DNA from: Anomaloglossus baeobatrachus
Taxonomy: Eukaryota; Chordata; Amphibia; Anura; Aromobatidae
Reading direction: 5' to 3'
NCBI RefSeq assembly: GCF_048569485.1
Contig: NC_134353.1
Span: 706,749,841 to 706,813,840 of the forward strand
DNA length: 64,000 nucleotides
Shown: one piece after another, positions 39,436 to 50,954 of the stretch
Layout: every line of letters starts with the position of its first letter
Numbering within the stretch: position 1 is the stretch's first letter
The notes under the pieces: generated by a model
The model's database searches: none
What the model was told of the DNA's origin: nothing
The model's input: only the letters and a program-made list of their open reading frames with translations
Position numbers and translations under genes: made by a program

Positions 39436-39524
39436 TGAGAGGTCATGTACAGTAAACTCATGCCTTGCGTCTCTGTGAATCTGAGTTACCCTGGATGTGT
39501 GGCAGACAACTAATTAGAGATCCT

Positions 39525-39775
39525 AATGCTCCCTGGCCGGGCAGGCAGGCAGGTCCCTCTTCTTGTTCTGGAACAAAGCGTGTGTGGGGCAGGAGTAATG
39601 TGCTGCTCAGAGCATCCTCTGCCTGGGAGGAGGGGGAGGAGTGATAGGAAGGGAGGGGGCGATTGGGAGGGGGTTGTAGACTGGTCCTGCAGGAGGAATT
39701 CCTTTCCCAGGAGCTTTATGTTGGGGGAAGGGGTCCCTGAGCAGGGAACTCTGGGAAATCCCACTCTCTAGTCAT
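39525..39775. other. GC-rich block in AT-rich surroundings
   Basis: About 250 G-rich bases with GGCAGGCAGGCAGG and GGAGGAGGGGGAGG runs and a GGGAAATCCC (kB-like) site at 39753-39762. It could be an orphan regulatory block or an old repeat. No exon recognised. Confidence 0.3.
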
Positions 39776-40930
39776 ATGATATGTGATGGACGGATTGTAT
39801 GGCCAATGTATATGTTAACATTCCACATGCAATACATAACTGCATGTTTTGTTCCCTCTAGTGTCTGCACAGCTTGTTTCATAATATAGACACACATAGC
39901 ACGTCATTGTGTATCTATAGACATATTCAGCATCAATACATATTACACAAAATGCCGATTGTTCTTTGTCATTCCACAAAACCCATAGAAGCAATGTTCA
40001 GCAATGGCAATAAATAAAAGGAGAACAAGCGATCCATCAGTTTGCCCATTTTTGTTATTTTCTATATGTAACAGTGATGAATTAATTTATTTGTAAGATT
40101 TATAATATTGGGGCTCATGAGAACTTACGAATATAATAAATGTTTAGAATACATTATTTCTCTTATCCTAAAACTTCAATCATAAGAAAATATTCCCTTG
40201 GTAGCCCGTCAGGATGACACACTATCCCAGATGTGGAGCAATGTTATATGATGGCTGATGAAGAGATCTTAGTTTGGAAAGTTGGCTATTGGCGATCCTT
40301 CCGGCTTTTTTTTGTTAACCTTTATAACTTATTCATGACTAGTTTTTATTTTTATAATTTTATATATTTACAATATACATTTAAAACACATGTAAATACC
40401 CATGACACATTATTCTGCAGGAGACCGTTCTCTGCCTTTCAACCACACCTAGTTATATTGTTTTGATTTCAGGATTACTGTTAAATTACCGTAAAATATA
40501 ATGTTCTTATAACTCGCTGGTTTTTTTTGGTCTCGATGGCATTTTTAATTTACGGATCTATAAACTACAAATGCTATCTTCGTCTTCTCTGAGATGCAGA
40601 GTTACAGTTTGTCTAATCTTGTGTTGGAAGATCGCACCTCACCAAACAGGGTGTTCCCAAGACGGGATGGGAACTTTTCAGGACACACAGGTGTGACAGA
40701 CCGGCCATGTGGTCACTATTTACAAGCAGAGAGCACTGGCTAGTGGGCGAAAATGGAATTGCAGTGGTACATAGGGTAAGAGCGATACAAAAATTGGGAT
40801 GGAGAGGAGAAGGACGTGGTATCGGTGGATTACATGTACGGAGTTCATTAGAATGGAATTAGTAATGAACTGAAACCGACTTTCTTAAATAGACAAAAGA
40901 TTTTATATAAAACAAGCAAAAATAACTATA
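39776..40930. other. No recognisable feature
   Basis: AT-rich spacer up to the Helitron end. 38641-39061, 42683-43119 and 43641-44106 likewise show nothing. Confidence 0.55.
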
Positions 40931-42449
40931 CTAGTTGTACTTCCCGGCTTCGCCCGGGTTAATAACTGCTGTTAATAAAATAGAATGTATTAACAAAAAT
41001 TTATTCTGCACACAAAAACCACAAAACAAATAGAAATGCAATTATTAAAAGGCAAAAACTAAGCTAATAGAAGCATTTCACAACATATATTTCAACACCA
41101 CAGATATTCCACACAGATTTAACTAAATTGGCCAAGTAATGTGCTCCGTCTGTCTCTTTCCAGGTCTGTTTCTTTCCAGGTCTGTCTCTTTCCCCGTCTG
41201 TCTCTTTCCAGGTCTGTCTCTTTCCCCATCTGTCTCTCCCTGACTGATTCTTTCCCCGTCTGTTTCTCTTCAGGTGTCTCTTTCCAGGTCTGTCTCTTTC
41301 CAGGTCTGCCTCTTTCCAGGTCTGCCTCTTTCCCCGTCTGTCTCTTTCCCCGTCTGTCTCTTTCCCCATCTGTCTCTGTCTGTCTCCTTCCCCGTCTGTC
41401 TGTTTCTCCATCTGTCTCTTTCCCCGTCTGCCTGTCTCTTTCTTTGTCTGTCTCTATCTCTCTGTTTCTTTTCCCGTCTGTCTCTTTCCCAAGTCTGTCT
41501 CTTTCCCCGTCTGTCTCCCCATCTCTTTGTCTGTGTCTTTCCCTGTCTGCCTGTCTCTGTCTGTCTCTATTTCTCTGTCTCTTTCCCCGTCTGTCTCTAT
41601 CAAGGTCTGTGTCTTTCTCCATCTATCTTTGTCTGTCTCTCTGGCTGTCTCCTCCTTCCCTGTCTGCCTGTCTCTGTCCCTGTCTGCATGTCTGTCTGTC
41701 TCTTTCCCCATCTGTCTCTTTCCAGGTCTGTCTCTTTCTGTCTCTTTCACTGTCTGTCTGTCTCTTTCTCTGTCTGTCTCTCTCTGTCTCCCTCTATCCA
41801 TCTCCCTACCAACATCTTATTACCTCACATATAAGCTTCTTATACTATGAATGTCATTTGTTCCTATAGCAACCAATCACAGCTCCTACTAATAACCTGT
41901 AGTTCCAGGCTCCATTTACTTTAATGGAGGCATGTTTTTTGGAGAGTAACTGTAAAGCACAGGGTTAAATTTTCCTGTCAAAACATAGTCTATGACGTTC
42001 CCTGGGTCACATGTGGTGTCTGTGCAAAATTTCGTGATTGAAAATGCGACGGTGCGGATACACTTTTCGTTTCACTTTTTCCCCATTATGTAGATAGGGG
42101 AAAATTGATTGGTAAATTGGAACGCGCGGGGTTAAAATTTCGCCTCACAACATAGCCTATGATGCTCTCGGGGTCCAGACGTGTGAGTGTGCAACATTTT
42201 GTGATTGTAAATGTGACGTTGCGAATGCACTTTTCATTTAACTTTTTCCCCATTATGTAGATAGGGGCAAAATTGATTGGTAAATTGGAACGCGCAGGGT
42301 TAAAATTTCGGCTCACAACATAGCCTATGACGCTCTCGGGGTCCAGATGTGTGAGTGTGCAAAATTGTGTGGCTGTAGCTGCGACGGTGCAGATGCCAAT
42401 CCCGGACACACACACACACACACACACACATTCAGCTTTATATATTAGA
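40931..42449 (-). mobile_element. Non-autonomous Helitron
   Basis: Read on the minus strand the element begins TCTAATATATAAAGC (5' TC) and ends with a GC-rich hairpin, CCCGGGCGAAGCCGGG (plus 40943-40958), then eight bases, then CTAG. It is flanked by host A and T (plus A at 40930, T at 42450). No target duplication is seen. These are the defining ends of Helitrons: 5'-TC, a 3' hairpin plus CTRR, and insertion between A and T. No Rep/helicase coding is present in the 1.5 kb, so it is non-autonomous. The interior holds a CA run, three diverged repeats of about 125-180 bases (41940-42400) and a long CT-rich microsatellite. Confidence 0.8.
41138..41815 (+). repeat. Imperfect TCTGTCTCTTTCC microsatellite
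   Basis: About 680 bases of pyrimidine-rich degenerate repeats of TCTGTCTCTTTCC with CCGTCTG and CAGGTCTG variants. It lies within the Helitron and produces several long but meaningless open frames on both strands. Confidence 0.95.
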
Positions 42450-42494
42450 TGTATACATAGAGTAACAATAAAGATGACCGCAATGCAATCATGT

Positions 42495-42682
42495 GTTGAC
42501 AAGTCTGTATAAGACCACATGCACAAGTTGAGTATTGGATTTACCTAGTTATTTGTAAGCCAAAATCAGGAGTGGGTGAAAAATGCAGAAATGGTGAAGT
42601 GTACATATTATACTTTTTATCTGATTGTTCCATTCCTGGTTTTGACTTACAAATACTCAACGTGTGTACATGGCCTGAGGGG
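42495..42682. mobile_element. Palindromic MITE
   Basis: ACAAGTTGAGTATT...TTTGTAAG on the left is complemented by CTTACAAATACTCAACG on the right. The ends resemble CACATGCAC/GTGTACATG. No clear target duplication. Confidence 0.55.
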
Positions 42683-43119
42683 TAAAATGGGGAAATAACA
42701 TTCAGTATGTATATTATAGTACTAGAACTTAGGAGTTTTACAGTTTTGGAAAACCCCTGTACCGTAGCTGTAGTTTGTTGCAGTATTCCAGGATCAAGTC
42801 TCCACCGCTGCTCCTTGTGTCTGTTAGTGACTGCGGCATTGAGTCCAGCAGATTTGCACAAATTGACGGCATAAACCGAGCAAAACCATTGAGCTCACTG
42901 ATTGGCGGCTGGGCTGTCAACATGACCTGAGCGCTGGGGGCATCAGGTCTGGTGACTATACATGGCAAATGTATTATCACATTTTAGTGCCAGGGTGGAT
43001 GGTCGCTTTAGTTTACCTGGCATTCAAAGAATTAAAGTCCTACAAAAAATTGCATTTTTTTCAGCAATTTTCAGAAGTCATGACAAAACTGCATGTGATC
43101 GCAGTATAATTCAACCTAA

Positions 43120-43640
43120 TAGTAAATTACAATATGTTATCTAAGGAGTTCAGACTGCAAGGAGGGGTTGTGCCTTTTTTGCTCTCAGTTCACAACCTGG
43201 GAGCTTGTGGAAGGCGAGTTTGGCCAGCTCCTTTCACATGGTGTTTTGGCCATGTGGCGGCCATTGTTTTGGTGGTTTTGTGTCAGTGGGGCGGCATGGC
43301 CTGAAGTCTTGGAGACTCAGCGTTGCAGCATGGTTGTTGTGAGCCACCAGGTCACCTGCCCTGCTGATGCACTGTCACTGCAGCGGTGGTTGGCACGCGG
43401 CGCCGCCCCTTTTAAGGCTTCAGCTAAGTTTGGGACCCACTCAGAGGTTCGCCGTGACGTGTTAGTGGGCTTCATACAGTCTGATCAGAATGTTAAACTA
43501 AGAACCTGATGTTGAGGTACATAAATTTTTGCCTAGCGGCATTAGATCAACTGATGATTTTTAGATGTCTAATGTCTAATTCTCCAGTTATGCTATATTA
43601 CAATATGCTATCTAAGGAGTTTAACCTCTCAAGGTGTTGT
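43120..43640. repeat. Insert flanked by a diverged 25-45 bp direct repeat
   Basis: ATTACAATATGTTATCTAAG (43127-43146) recurs at about 43597-43616 with one change, followed by further weak similarity. The roughly 450 bases between are GC-richer than the flanks. Element class unknown. Confidence 0.4.
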
Positions 43641-44106
43641 GCTTACACTAATCTACCCAGGAATTTATCTAAGATCACAAGTTCTGAGGGTTAAGACTTA
43701 TGACATACAAACACGATTACAAAACATTTTTCACATTTTTTCTTAACTGCATGAAAAAGTCTACAGAGGTGTTACATTTCTCAGAAGGCAACACAACTCT
43801 TTAGCTCGCCATGCCCTTCTGTTTGGCTGATAGAGAGTTCACTTTACTTCACCATTATAAAATAAACATTGTATTAACGGCCACATGAAGAGCCAAAATA
43901 AAATAAATAGCATAATGCGGCTGTGTGGTGTCTTCTGACAGTCTCCTTGCTGCCTCTTTTGGACAAGGCAGTCAGGTGACCACTGCAACTAATCACAGAC
44001 ATGAGGCAGGGGGCTTACAGGTAGAATATTTTTTATTTTCTAATCGACTAATATTGCCATTTGTTGCGTCTATAGTTGCAAAGGAACAAAATTACCTAAC
44101 TTTCTA

Positions 44107-44430
44107 CAAAAAACAATAAAATTAAAATTTTCATCACCTTTGTCATAATTTTCTACGAATTTGTCCAGAATCATCCATCTCAGGTCAGATATTCTCTGTC
44201 TACATTTCCAGGAATGTCTCTCGACATTAGTTTCACCAATCGTCTTGTCGAATGTTTCACTATTTTTCTTTCTTAAGCCTTCCTCCTTCTGTGATTTTTT
44301 AATTTTCTCTACAAATAATCTAATAGTCGATGTTGTGTAAGACGAACTGTAAAGGATCTTGAGGTCAGACCCACATATCCCATAGCACAGGTACATTGGA
44401 ACCATTACACATATAAAAACCACATAAGTA
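44107..44430 (-). mobile_element. Penelope-like GIY-YIG endonuclease fragment (minus copy)
   Basis: The minus-strand translation includes CYGICGSDLKILYSSS, ETNVERHSWKCRQRISDLRW and nearby residues. This fits a diverged C-terminal GIY-YIG region of a Penelope-like element. It is paired head-to-head with the fragment to its right. A fossil fragment. Confidence 0.5.
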
Positions 44431-45245
44431 CCATTGTGGTATGGGATATGTGGGTCGGATCTCGAGATCCTTTACAGAATATCATTCGACTATTACATTA
44501 TTTGAAGAGAAAAGTAAAAAAAATCACAGAGGGAGGAAGGCTTAAACGGGCTTTACACGCTACGATATATCTAAGGAGATGTCGACTGGGTCACATCGTA
44601 AGTGACGCACATCCGGCATCGTTAGTGATATCGTAGCGTGTGACAGCTATGAATGAGCAGAAATACTCACCTTCTCGTTCATCGTTGACACGTCGCTCAT
44701 TTTCAAAAAATCGAACGTCCTGTTGTTCATTGTTCCCGAGGCAGCACACATTGCTCCGTGTGACACCCCGGGAACGATGAACTGCAGCTTATCTGCGGCC
44801 ACCGGCAATGCTGAAGGAAGGAGGTGGGCAGGATGTCTGCGTCCCGCTCATCTCCGCCCCTCTGCTTGTATTGGCCAGCCACTGTGTGACGTCGCTGTGA
44901 CGCCGAACGTCCCTCCTCCTTCAGGAAGTGGATGTTCGCCTCCCACAGCGAGGTTGTTTGGAAGGTAAGTACGTGTGACGGGGTTTACAACATTGTGCGA
45001 CACGGGCAACAAATTGCCCGTGCCGCACAAACAATGGGGGCGGGTGCGATCGCAAATGCGATCGCACGAGAAATCGACACATGTAAAGCAGTCTTTAGGA
45101 ATGAAAATTGTTGACAAACCTGTCAAGAATTTTGGTGAATCTAGTGTAGCTAGACATTTCTGGAAATGCAGACATAGAATATCTGACCTCAAATGGATGA
45201 TTCTGGAGGAAATCATCAATGATGACTCTAGACAGATTCATAGAG
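44431..45245 (+). mobile_element. Penelope-like GIY-YIG endonuclease fragment (plus copy, interrupted by a MITE)
   Basis: The inverted counterpart of 44107-44430. The left part ends at about 44541 and the right part resumes at about 45097 with ESSVARHFWKCRHRISDLKW. The 549-base gap between is a TTA-flanked MITE. A fossil fragment. Confidence 0.5.
44545..45093. mobile_element. Harbinger-type MITE inserted in a Penelope fragment
   Basis: TTA at 44542-44544 and 45094-45096. Ends AACGGGCTTTACACGC and, on the complement, AAGACTGCTTTACATG. It separates two parts of the Penelope fragment, so it is the younger insertion. Confidence 0.75.
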
Positions 45246-45729
45246 AATGATTACAAAGAGATGTTTACTGGATATAATCTTTATCACTCCAATGGGGATG
45301 AATGAAAGTTGTAATCTTTGTAGAACCCTGTGTAGATGGTGCGGCAATTTCATGTCTGTGTAACTATAGATGGAACAATTGATGGGATTAGGTCAATTAG
45401 ACCATATTATGATATAGAAAATGGAAGCATATAAAATAACGATTGGAGTATTTATTATCATGAATGTAAATTTACAGCCTTTTTATATTAAGCCTGATGA
45501 TTATTATGTGTTCAATTTTGGTGCTGGGTATCACATGGAGATGTGACAAGTTACATGCTTGAGAAAGGGGGAAGACCCCTTAAAAATCACAGCAAGTGTG
45601 GACGTCTTGCCTATTATGCAGCATCTCGTTCCCTGCTAATTAGAAGTTACTTTTTACGCATTGTCCACACCTCCTTTCTAAAGACTCCTTACACCACAGT
45701 GAGAATGGTGATGCTCCTTGTTGTTTACA
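45246..45729. other. Possible remainder of the Penelope fragment, otherwise nothing
   Basis: Follows the GIY-YIG piece and may be its 3' flank, but no motif confirms this. 46766-47137 and 47371-47672 are plain spacer. Confidence 0.4.
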
Positions 45730-46080
45730 GGGAACCTGTCGTGTAAATAAAATGCTATTAACCTGCAGATATGGATATCTGCAGGATAATAGCGTTCCGA
45801 CACTGCCCGGCCGCTGCACTAAGAGTCCCCGCTGCCGAGAGGAAATAGTAACCACCCCCTCACACTGACTGACAGCTGACTCTGTACTGATGCACTGAGC
45901 CGGCTGTCAGTCAGTGACAGTGACGTATTGACAGCTGCCACTCACAATGCACAGAGCAGCGACTGAAACCATACCGGCCACATGCCCATGATTGAAAGCC
46001 CGAGGCTGCCAGAAGGGATAAAGATAATTTCCTCCCGGCAGCGATCTCTCATTGCAGCTGCCATTCAAACCTGAATGTTC
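45730..46080. mobile_element. T2-like MITE, partial
   Basis: Begins GGGAACCTGTCGTG and contains the palindrome CTGCAGATATGGATATCTGCAG (positions 45764-45785, one mismatch) and a GACTGACAGC-type inverted pair near 45870-45915. No TTAA found at either end. Confidence 0.45.
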
Positions 46081-46385
46081 AGATTTCACTGGAAATGTAT
46101 TTCTTTATTTTTTTAACAGGTTGTACAAATGAACAGATGTAGAATGGACTACAAGCCATAATACTTCCTGAGTTGTTTTTTTTTGTTTGTTTTTTAAAAA
46201 GGCATGTTTTGTTACAGACTGATAGCAATCATCTGACCGCAATGTTTTACGCTTTGAAAAACACCCCAAAATGCAGATTAAAACACAGCAAAAAAGCTCA
46301 ACTATATTCTGTTTGTGAATCCAGTCTGAATCATATTGTTCATATTATTCTAAAAAAAATAATTTAAGGTTGAGAATCTCTTTAA

Positions 46386-46761
46386 AGGTGACTTGTCAGG
46401 CTATTCATTCTGCCAAATCCACGGTCATCATGAATTGCAGCCAGGTACTTTATTCTCTGAAACGCTCCAGAGTTTCAGAGAAAATATATTTGAAGTTCTG
46501 GTCAAGGACCATAGCAGGATACAGGACAACTCCAGCTCCGCACATCACTGACTCTTCCCAGCGCCGCTCTAGGTGATTGACAGGTCTCGTCTTATGTACA
46601 CCCAAGGGAGAGACCAGTAAATCACCTGAAGTGACGCCGAACTAGTCTGGTTTCCTCCAGCCGGATTTTCAAGGTACATCTTCACCTAAACACTGGAGCA
46701 TTTCAGAGATGAACAAAACTGGCTGAAATTGATTTGGGCAGTCTGAGTCCCCTGATTATCT
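46386..46761. mobile_element. T2-type MITE (TTAA flanks)
   Basis: TTAA at 46382-46385 and 46762-46765. The left end AGGTGACTTGTCAGG resembles others in the window. The right end is diverged. An inner hairpin uses CTCTGAAACGCTCCAGAGTT. Confidence 0.6.
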
Positions 46762-47137
46762 TTAAAGATATTATGCAATAAACTGTAATACTTCCATTAC
46801 CCAGTGGGTGTCACTATTTTAAATTACAACTTTAATAATCTTGAAATGACTCTGAATACTTTGCTCACACTAAAGTATAACCGCTCCAATACTCACTACC
46901 GGTGTCATGTGTATGTTATTGCATATGTGATGAGAGTGCTATGCGAGTGGGTGATTTCTTTTCTTGCCTAGGCTCCATATGACATACATATGACATCTAT
47001 ATGCAATGCGTTTTTAACATCAGAATACTCTATGTACATTAGATATCCTGCTGCTACGTCAAACCTCCCCTGTTATATATTTGCAGCCTTTAGCGCCTTT
47101 CATGTGGCACTAAAGGGTGTTTAACCTGACTTAACCA

Positions 47138-47370
47138 GCATAGTGGCTCAGTGGTTAGTTCTGCAGTCTTACAGTGCTGGGGTACTGGGTTCTCTTTGAA
47201 TGAGTTTGCATATTCTCCCTGTGTTTATGTGGGTTTCCTCCAACACTTCAAAGACATACCGATAAGGGATATAGATTGTGATCCTCAATGGGGACAGTGA
47301 TGATCACATCTGTAAAGCGCTGTGGAATTAATAGCACTTTATAACTGAGTAAAATAAACCAAATAAAAAA
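47138..47370 (+). repeat. V-SINE-type tRNA-derived SINE
   Basis: The tRNA-like head has GTGGCTCAGTGGTTAG (box A) and GGTACTGGGTTCTC (decayed box B). A conserved central domain follows (GAGTTTGCATATTCTCCC, GTGGGTTTCCTCC), and the tail is GTAAAGCGCTGTGGAATTAA with an AAATAAA end. The central domain matches the vertebrate V-SINE/HE1 type. Confidence 0.75.
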
Positions 47371-47672
47371 TGAAGTGGTGTCCCCCTTATTTCTGGCAAC
47401 AAACAAAGGTGAAGCAGACAACTGAAGGCTGGTATTATCAGGCTGGGTAGGTCCACATGTATTGGACCCTTCCCAGCCTACAAAATACAAGCCCGCAGCC
47501 ACCTCAGAAGTGACGCATCATATTTGATGCTCCAATTCTGGTGCTTTGCTTCTTTCGGATTACCCTGGTGAGGTGGCAATTGGGGTAATGGTTTATGTGG
47601 TTGAGCTGTGTAGTATCAGCTGACATCAAGCCCTGGTGTTAGTAATGGGGAGACATCTATCAAGCACCACCC

Positions 47673-48012
47673 GAATTGTACACGGCACAGAGACATTATA
47701 CTGAAACCCTCTAAGTAACCATCTTCAGACCAGGTCCACCTGAACTGTACATTGCACAGAGACATTATACTGAAACCCTCTAAGTAACGGACTTCAGACC
47801 AGGTTTACGTGAACTGTACACGGCACAGAGACATTATACTGAAACCCTCTAAGTAACCATCTTCAGACCAGGTCCACCTGAACTGTACATTGCACAGAGA
47901 CATTATACTGAAACCCTCTAAGTAACAGACTTCAGACCAGGTTCACGTGAACTGTACACGGCACAGAGACATTATACTGAAACCCTCTAAGTAACGGACT
48001 TTAGACCAGGTA
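47673..48012 (+). repeat. 69-bp tandem satellite with alternating unit types
   Basis: Units start at 47673, 47742, 47811, 47880 and 47949, each 69 bases, the last slightly short. Units 1, 3 and 5 carry GTACACGGCACAG while 2 and 4 carry GTACATTGCACAG, so the higher-order period is 138 bases. All share an ATTATACTGAAACCCTCTAA core. Confidence 0.95.
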
Positions 48013-48819
48013 ACTCGCACAGGGCTCCTGCTACAGGTGCTTGGTGTATTGTCGCATCCCTAATCTACTCCGTATTATCTGTGCTAGATCAAATAGGAGT
48101 GTGGGGAGGTCTGATATCACAGGGGATTTCTATCCAAGCCGTTCATTTTTGGGCAGCAATCGCTAAGCGGGGCTAATTATGTTCAAACCATAAGCTTACC
48201 CTGATAAAAGATAACCAACCACCAATAACTTTCCAACAAAGCACTTGAACAACGATCTAACTCTTCAAAGGGTCTAGAATTTGATATTTATGGAATTTGA
48301 TTGGACTTTGGACTGCTAAAAACAAAAGTTTATTCAAAAGTTTTTTTCAAAAAATGTTTTAAATTATTTTTTGATAAAGTTTTTTATACAAAAAATTGTT
48401 TAGCTTTGCAGGCAAGCCTGCGAGTGTGGGGAAAAAGCTAAAACAAATGCACATATATGTACATATATCTTTTATTGTGAATTATAGTTGGTAGCAGCCG
48501 GCCAGGGCTCTAAGGTTATTGTATTGGTTTTCGAACAATTTTTAAAGCTGTATATTGATAAATGTGCTAATATTGGTACTGATTTATTCAAATTTATCAA
48601 ATAGTTTTTTATGACTGTCCATCAGAGGTAAAAAAAATTATAAATAAAAATAAAAAAAATTAAAATCTTTCCTTTGGTCTAGTATATCTACTATTACCTT
48701 CCTGACTATTAATATTAATAACCTGAGGTGGCGCAGATTTTTATAAAATTTTCTTAAATATAAAATTTTCATTATATATCTATCAGGCACCCCCATTATT
48801 GACCAAGTGAGCCAAAAAA
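48013..48819. other. No recognisable feature
   Basis: AT-rich spacer after the satellite. 49838-50731 and 50958-52334 are also without supported features, though an AAGCAGTGATTTTA word recurs at 50407 and 51138. Confidence 0.55.
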
Positions 48820-49235
48820 AAAAAAAGCACTGACACTTTCCATGGTTCACCAACTATAAAAAGAAAACATGCAGGTCCGACGTAGCCAAAGAATTGAACT
48901 TAGTCCAGGGAGCGAAACCTGAAAGATATAAAAACAAGAGACTGTCCCTCGTTCATCAGTTTATTAGAAAGCAGAGTTCCCAGGTCCGATGTAGTCCACC
49001 TGTTCCCACCATGATTACGGAGATCAAGGCTATGGAGTTTCAGAACGAGACTCCACAGGCTTTGAGTAGCAGTTAGTCTCGGTGACTGTGATTAGTACCA
49101 ACGTCTTTATGTCTTTCAGCTTAAGTTCCATGGATGACGTTGGATTGCTTGGGACTACATCAGACCTGAAGGGGTTGGGTTTTTTTTGTTTTAGAATATA
49201 TTGGTGAACACTTTCCCTTCTATGTAGAGTGTACA
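48820..49235. other. Unassigned stretch with repeated CAGGTCYGAYGTAG words
   Basis: CAGGTCCGACGTAG, CAGGTCCGATGTAG and the complement of a third copy (CTACATCAGACCTG) suggest an old repeat. No gene recognised. Confidence 0.35.
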
Positions 49236-49240
49236 CATAA

Positions 49241-49599
49241 GGCTGGACTCGCACGAGCGTATGGCATCCAATGCGAGCATGAGTCGAGTGTCATGCGACT
49301 GTGACTCGATCTTGCGATCGGGTCACAGCTGCGTAGCGGAGGGCGGGCGCTGCGGAGGAGAGGGAGGGGTTAATCCTCCCATCTCATCCATTGTCAGCCT
49401 GTGCGTGTATCGCACTGCACTGGGATAACATCCGACTGCAGTCCGATGTATGCATGCTGCTACTTTTCTTGCATCCAGAATCTGGATCCGAGAAAAGCTG
49501 ACCAACTGCTCTCCCTCATTGACTAACATTGGAGAGAGTGCAATGCAAGATTTTCTCGCATTGCACTTGTCCGATTTCAACGCTCGTGTGAGCGTACCC
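49241..49599. mobile_element. Harbinger-type MITE (TAA flanks)
   Basis: Ends GGCTGGACTCGCACGAGCG and, on the complement, GGGTACGCTCACACGAGCG, with TAA at 49238-49240 and 49600-49602. Confidence 0.8.
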
Positions 49600-49664
49600 T
49601 AAAGCTGCCAATCAGTGGTGGGAGTGGGGTTATACAGAGTTCATGAATATCCTTGATTATCTGG

Positions 49665-49833
49665 CAACAGGTTTACTAATCCTCTATTGATAATCTCCTG
49701 CTGATAAAACAGCAATTTTTATCAAAGCTGCACTAAGCAGTTCAGTAAGTGACATATTTCTGGAATTGGGGTCTCTGACACTACATTTTTCTGCCTTCAG
49801 ATTAGGTGACAAAAACCTGGTGACAGATTCCCT
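49665..49833. mobile_element. T2-type MITE, right part
   Basis: Ends ACCTGGTGACAGATTCCC next to TTAA (49834-49837), the family of 11940-12344. The left end is lost. Confidence 0.6.
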
Positions 49834-50734
49834 TTAACTACCTGAGATAATAAATTTATAGTTCATGATTTCTTTTATAATAAGGCGCTCTCTACAGTCA
49901 ATATGCTCCCCTGGTGATAATTCCAAGTATCATATTAAACTAAGATACTGTTCACCTCTGACCTAAACAAAACAAACACCAACAATACACAAAAGACCAC
50001 AAATAAATTATTTATATTTAAGAACAATAAAAACGTATACATATATAAAGTGAGGGGGATAAATGACCCTATTCATCCTATTTCTGGTCACTACCTAAGT
50101 ACAGATGTTGGCACGCTAGATGTAGACAGGAATGGTGCCCCCTATTGGCCAACATCTCTATGATGACCCCGATATCCTAGATCATCCTTAAAAGTTTCAA
50201 GGAAAAAAAAAATATGAATAAATATAAGAACCAAGTCATTATCTAAATGCACTTGTCTGTTCATCATCACCAGCCCACAAGTGATGCATTGTGTAACGGC
50301 CCCATCGGTAGTCCGAGAAAGCGCACTCATGCACAAAATGGCTGCCTTCTGTCTAGCAGCACCTGCTATACCTCTCCCTACCTGCATGTTTGAAAGCCTT
50401 CTAATAAAGCAGTGATTTTATTCAGCTAATGCCGCTAATCTTTTTTCACTGGACATTGCAGTTCTGCTTTCCCAATATTAGGACTTTTATCCAAGCACCA
50501 CCATATCTACTGGCTTTTCATAAGTGTAATTTAGCATTTAGGCCTCAACCCAGGCTCTTGAACGACAGCTATGGAATACCAACATGAATGCTGGTCCAGG
50601 CTCCTGCAAATCTTTTCATTCATTCTTAAACAGGATACGTGTTGCATGTTGCCATTTTGGGAGAATGGGCACATTCCACATGCCTTGCACTCATCCCTAA
50701 TCACACCACCCTCTTCTGGGGGTGCGCAGGATAA

Positions 50735-50954
50735 GGCCAGAATCACACTTGCTAGTGCCTCGCGTGTAACTCGCATGAGTCTCTCATGGTAGAACCCGGC
50801 ATGGCGGCACACTATGCATACAGGAGCGTCTGAGCTGCATAGAGATACCTGCAACCGACCCATTCCTGTCAGGGGAGTGTGCGGCCAGGCCGGGTTCTAC
50901 CATGAGAGACTCGCGCGAGTTACACGCGAGACACTAGCAAGTGTGATTCTGGCC
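50735..50954. mobile_element. Harbinger-type MITE (TAA flanks), 220 bp hairpin
   Basis: GGCCAGAATCACACTTGC at both ends in inverted orientation, with TAA at 50732-50734 and 50955-50957. Arms of about 85 bases. A second copy starts at 56069. Confidence 0.9.

Noticed and set aside
41064-41869. Long open frames up to 242 codons on both strands
   Set aside because: Low-complexity Ser/Leu/Cys/Val or Arg/Asp/Glu/Lys translations of the CT microsatellite.
47138-47200. Possible tRNA gene
   Set aside because: Only box A and a decayed box B are present. No cloverleaf closes, and the sequence continues into a SINE body.
47673-48012. Possible CRISPR array
   Set aside because: Repeats are contiguous 69-bp satellite units without unique spacers, in a vertebrate-type sequence with no cas genes.
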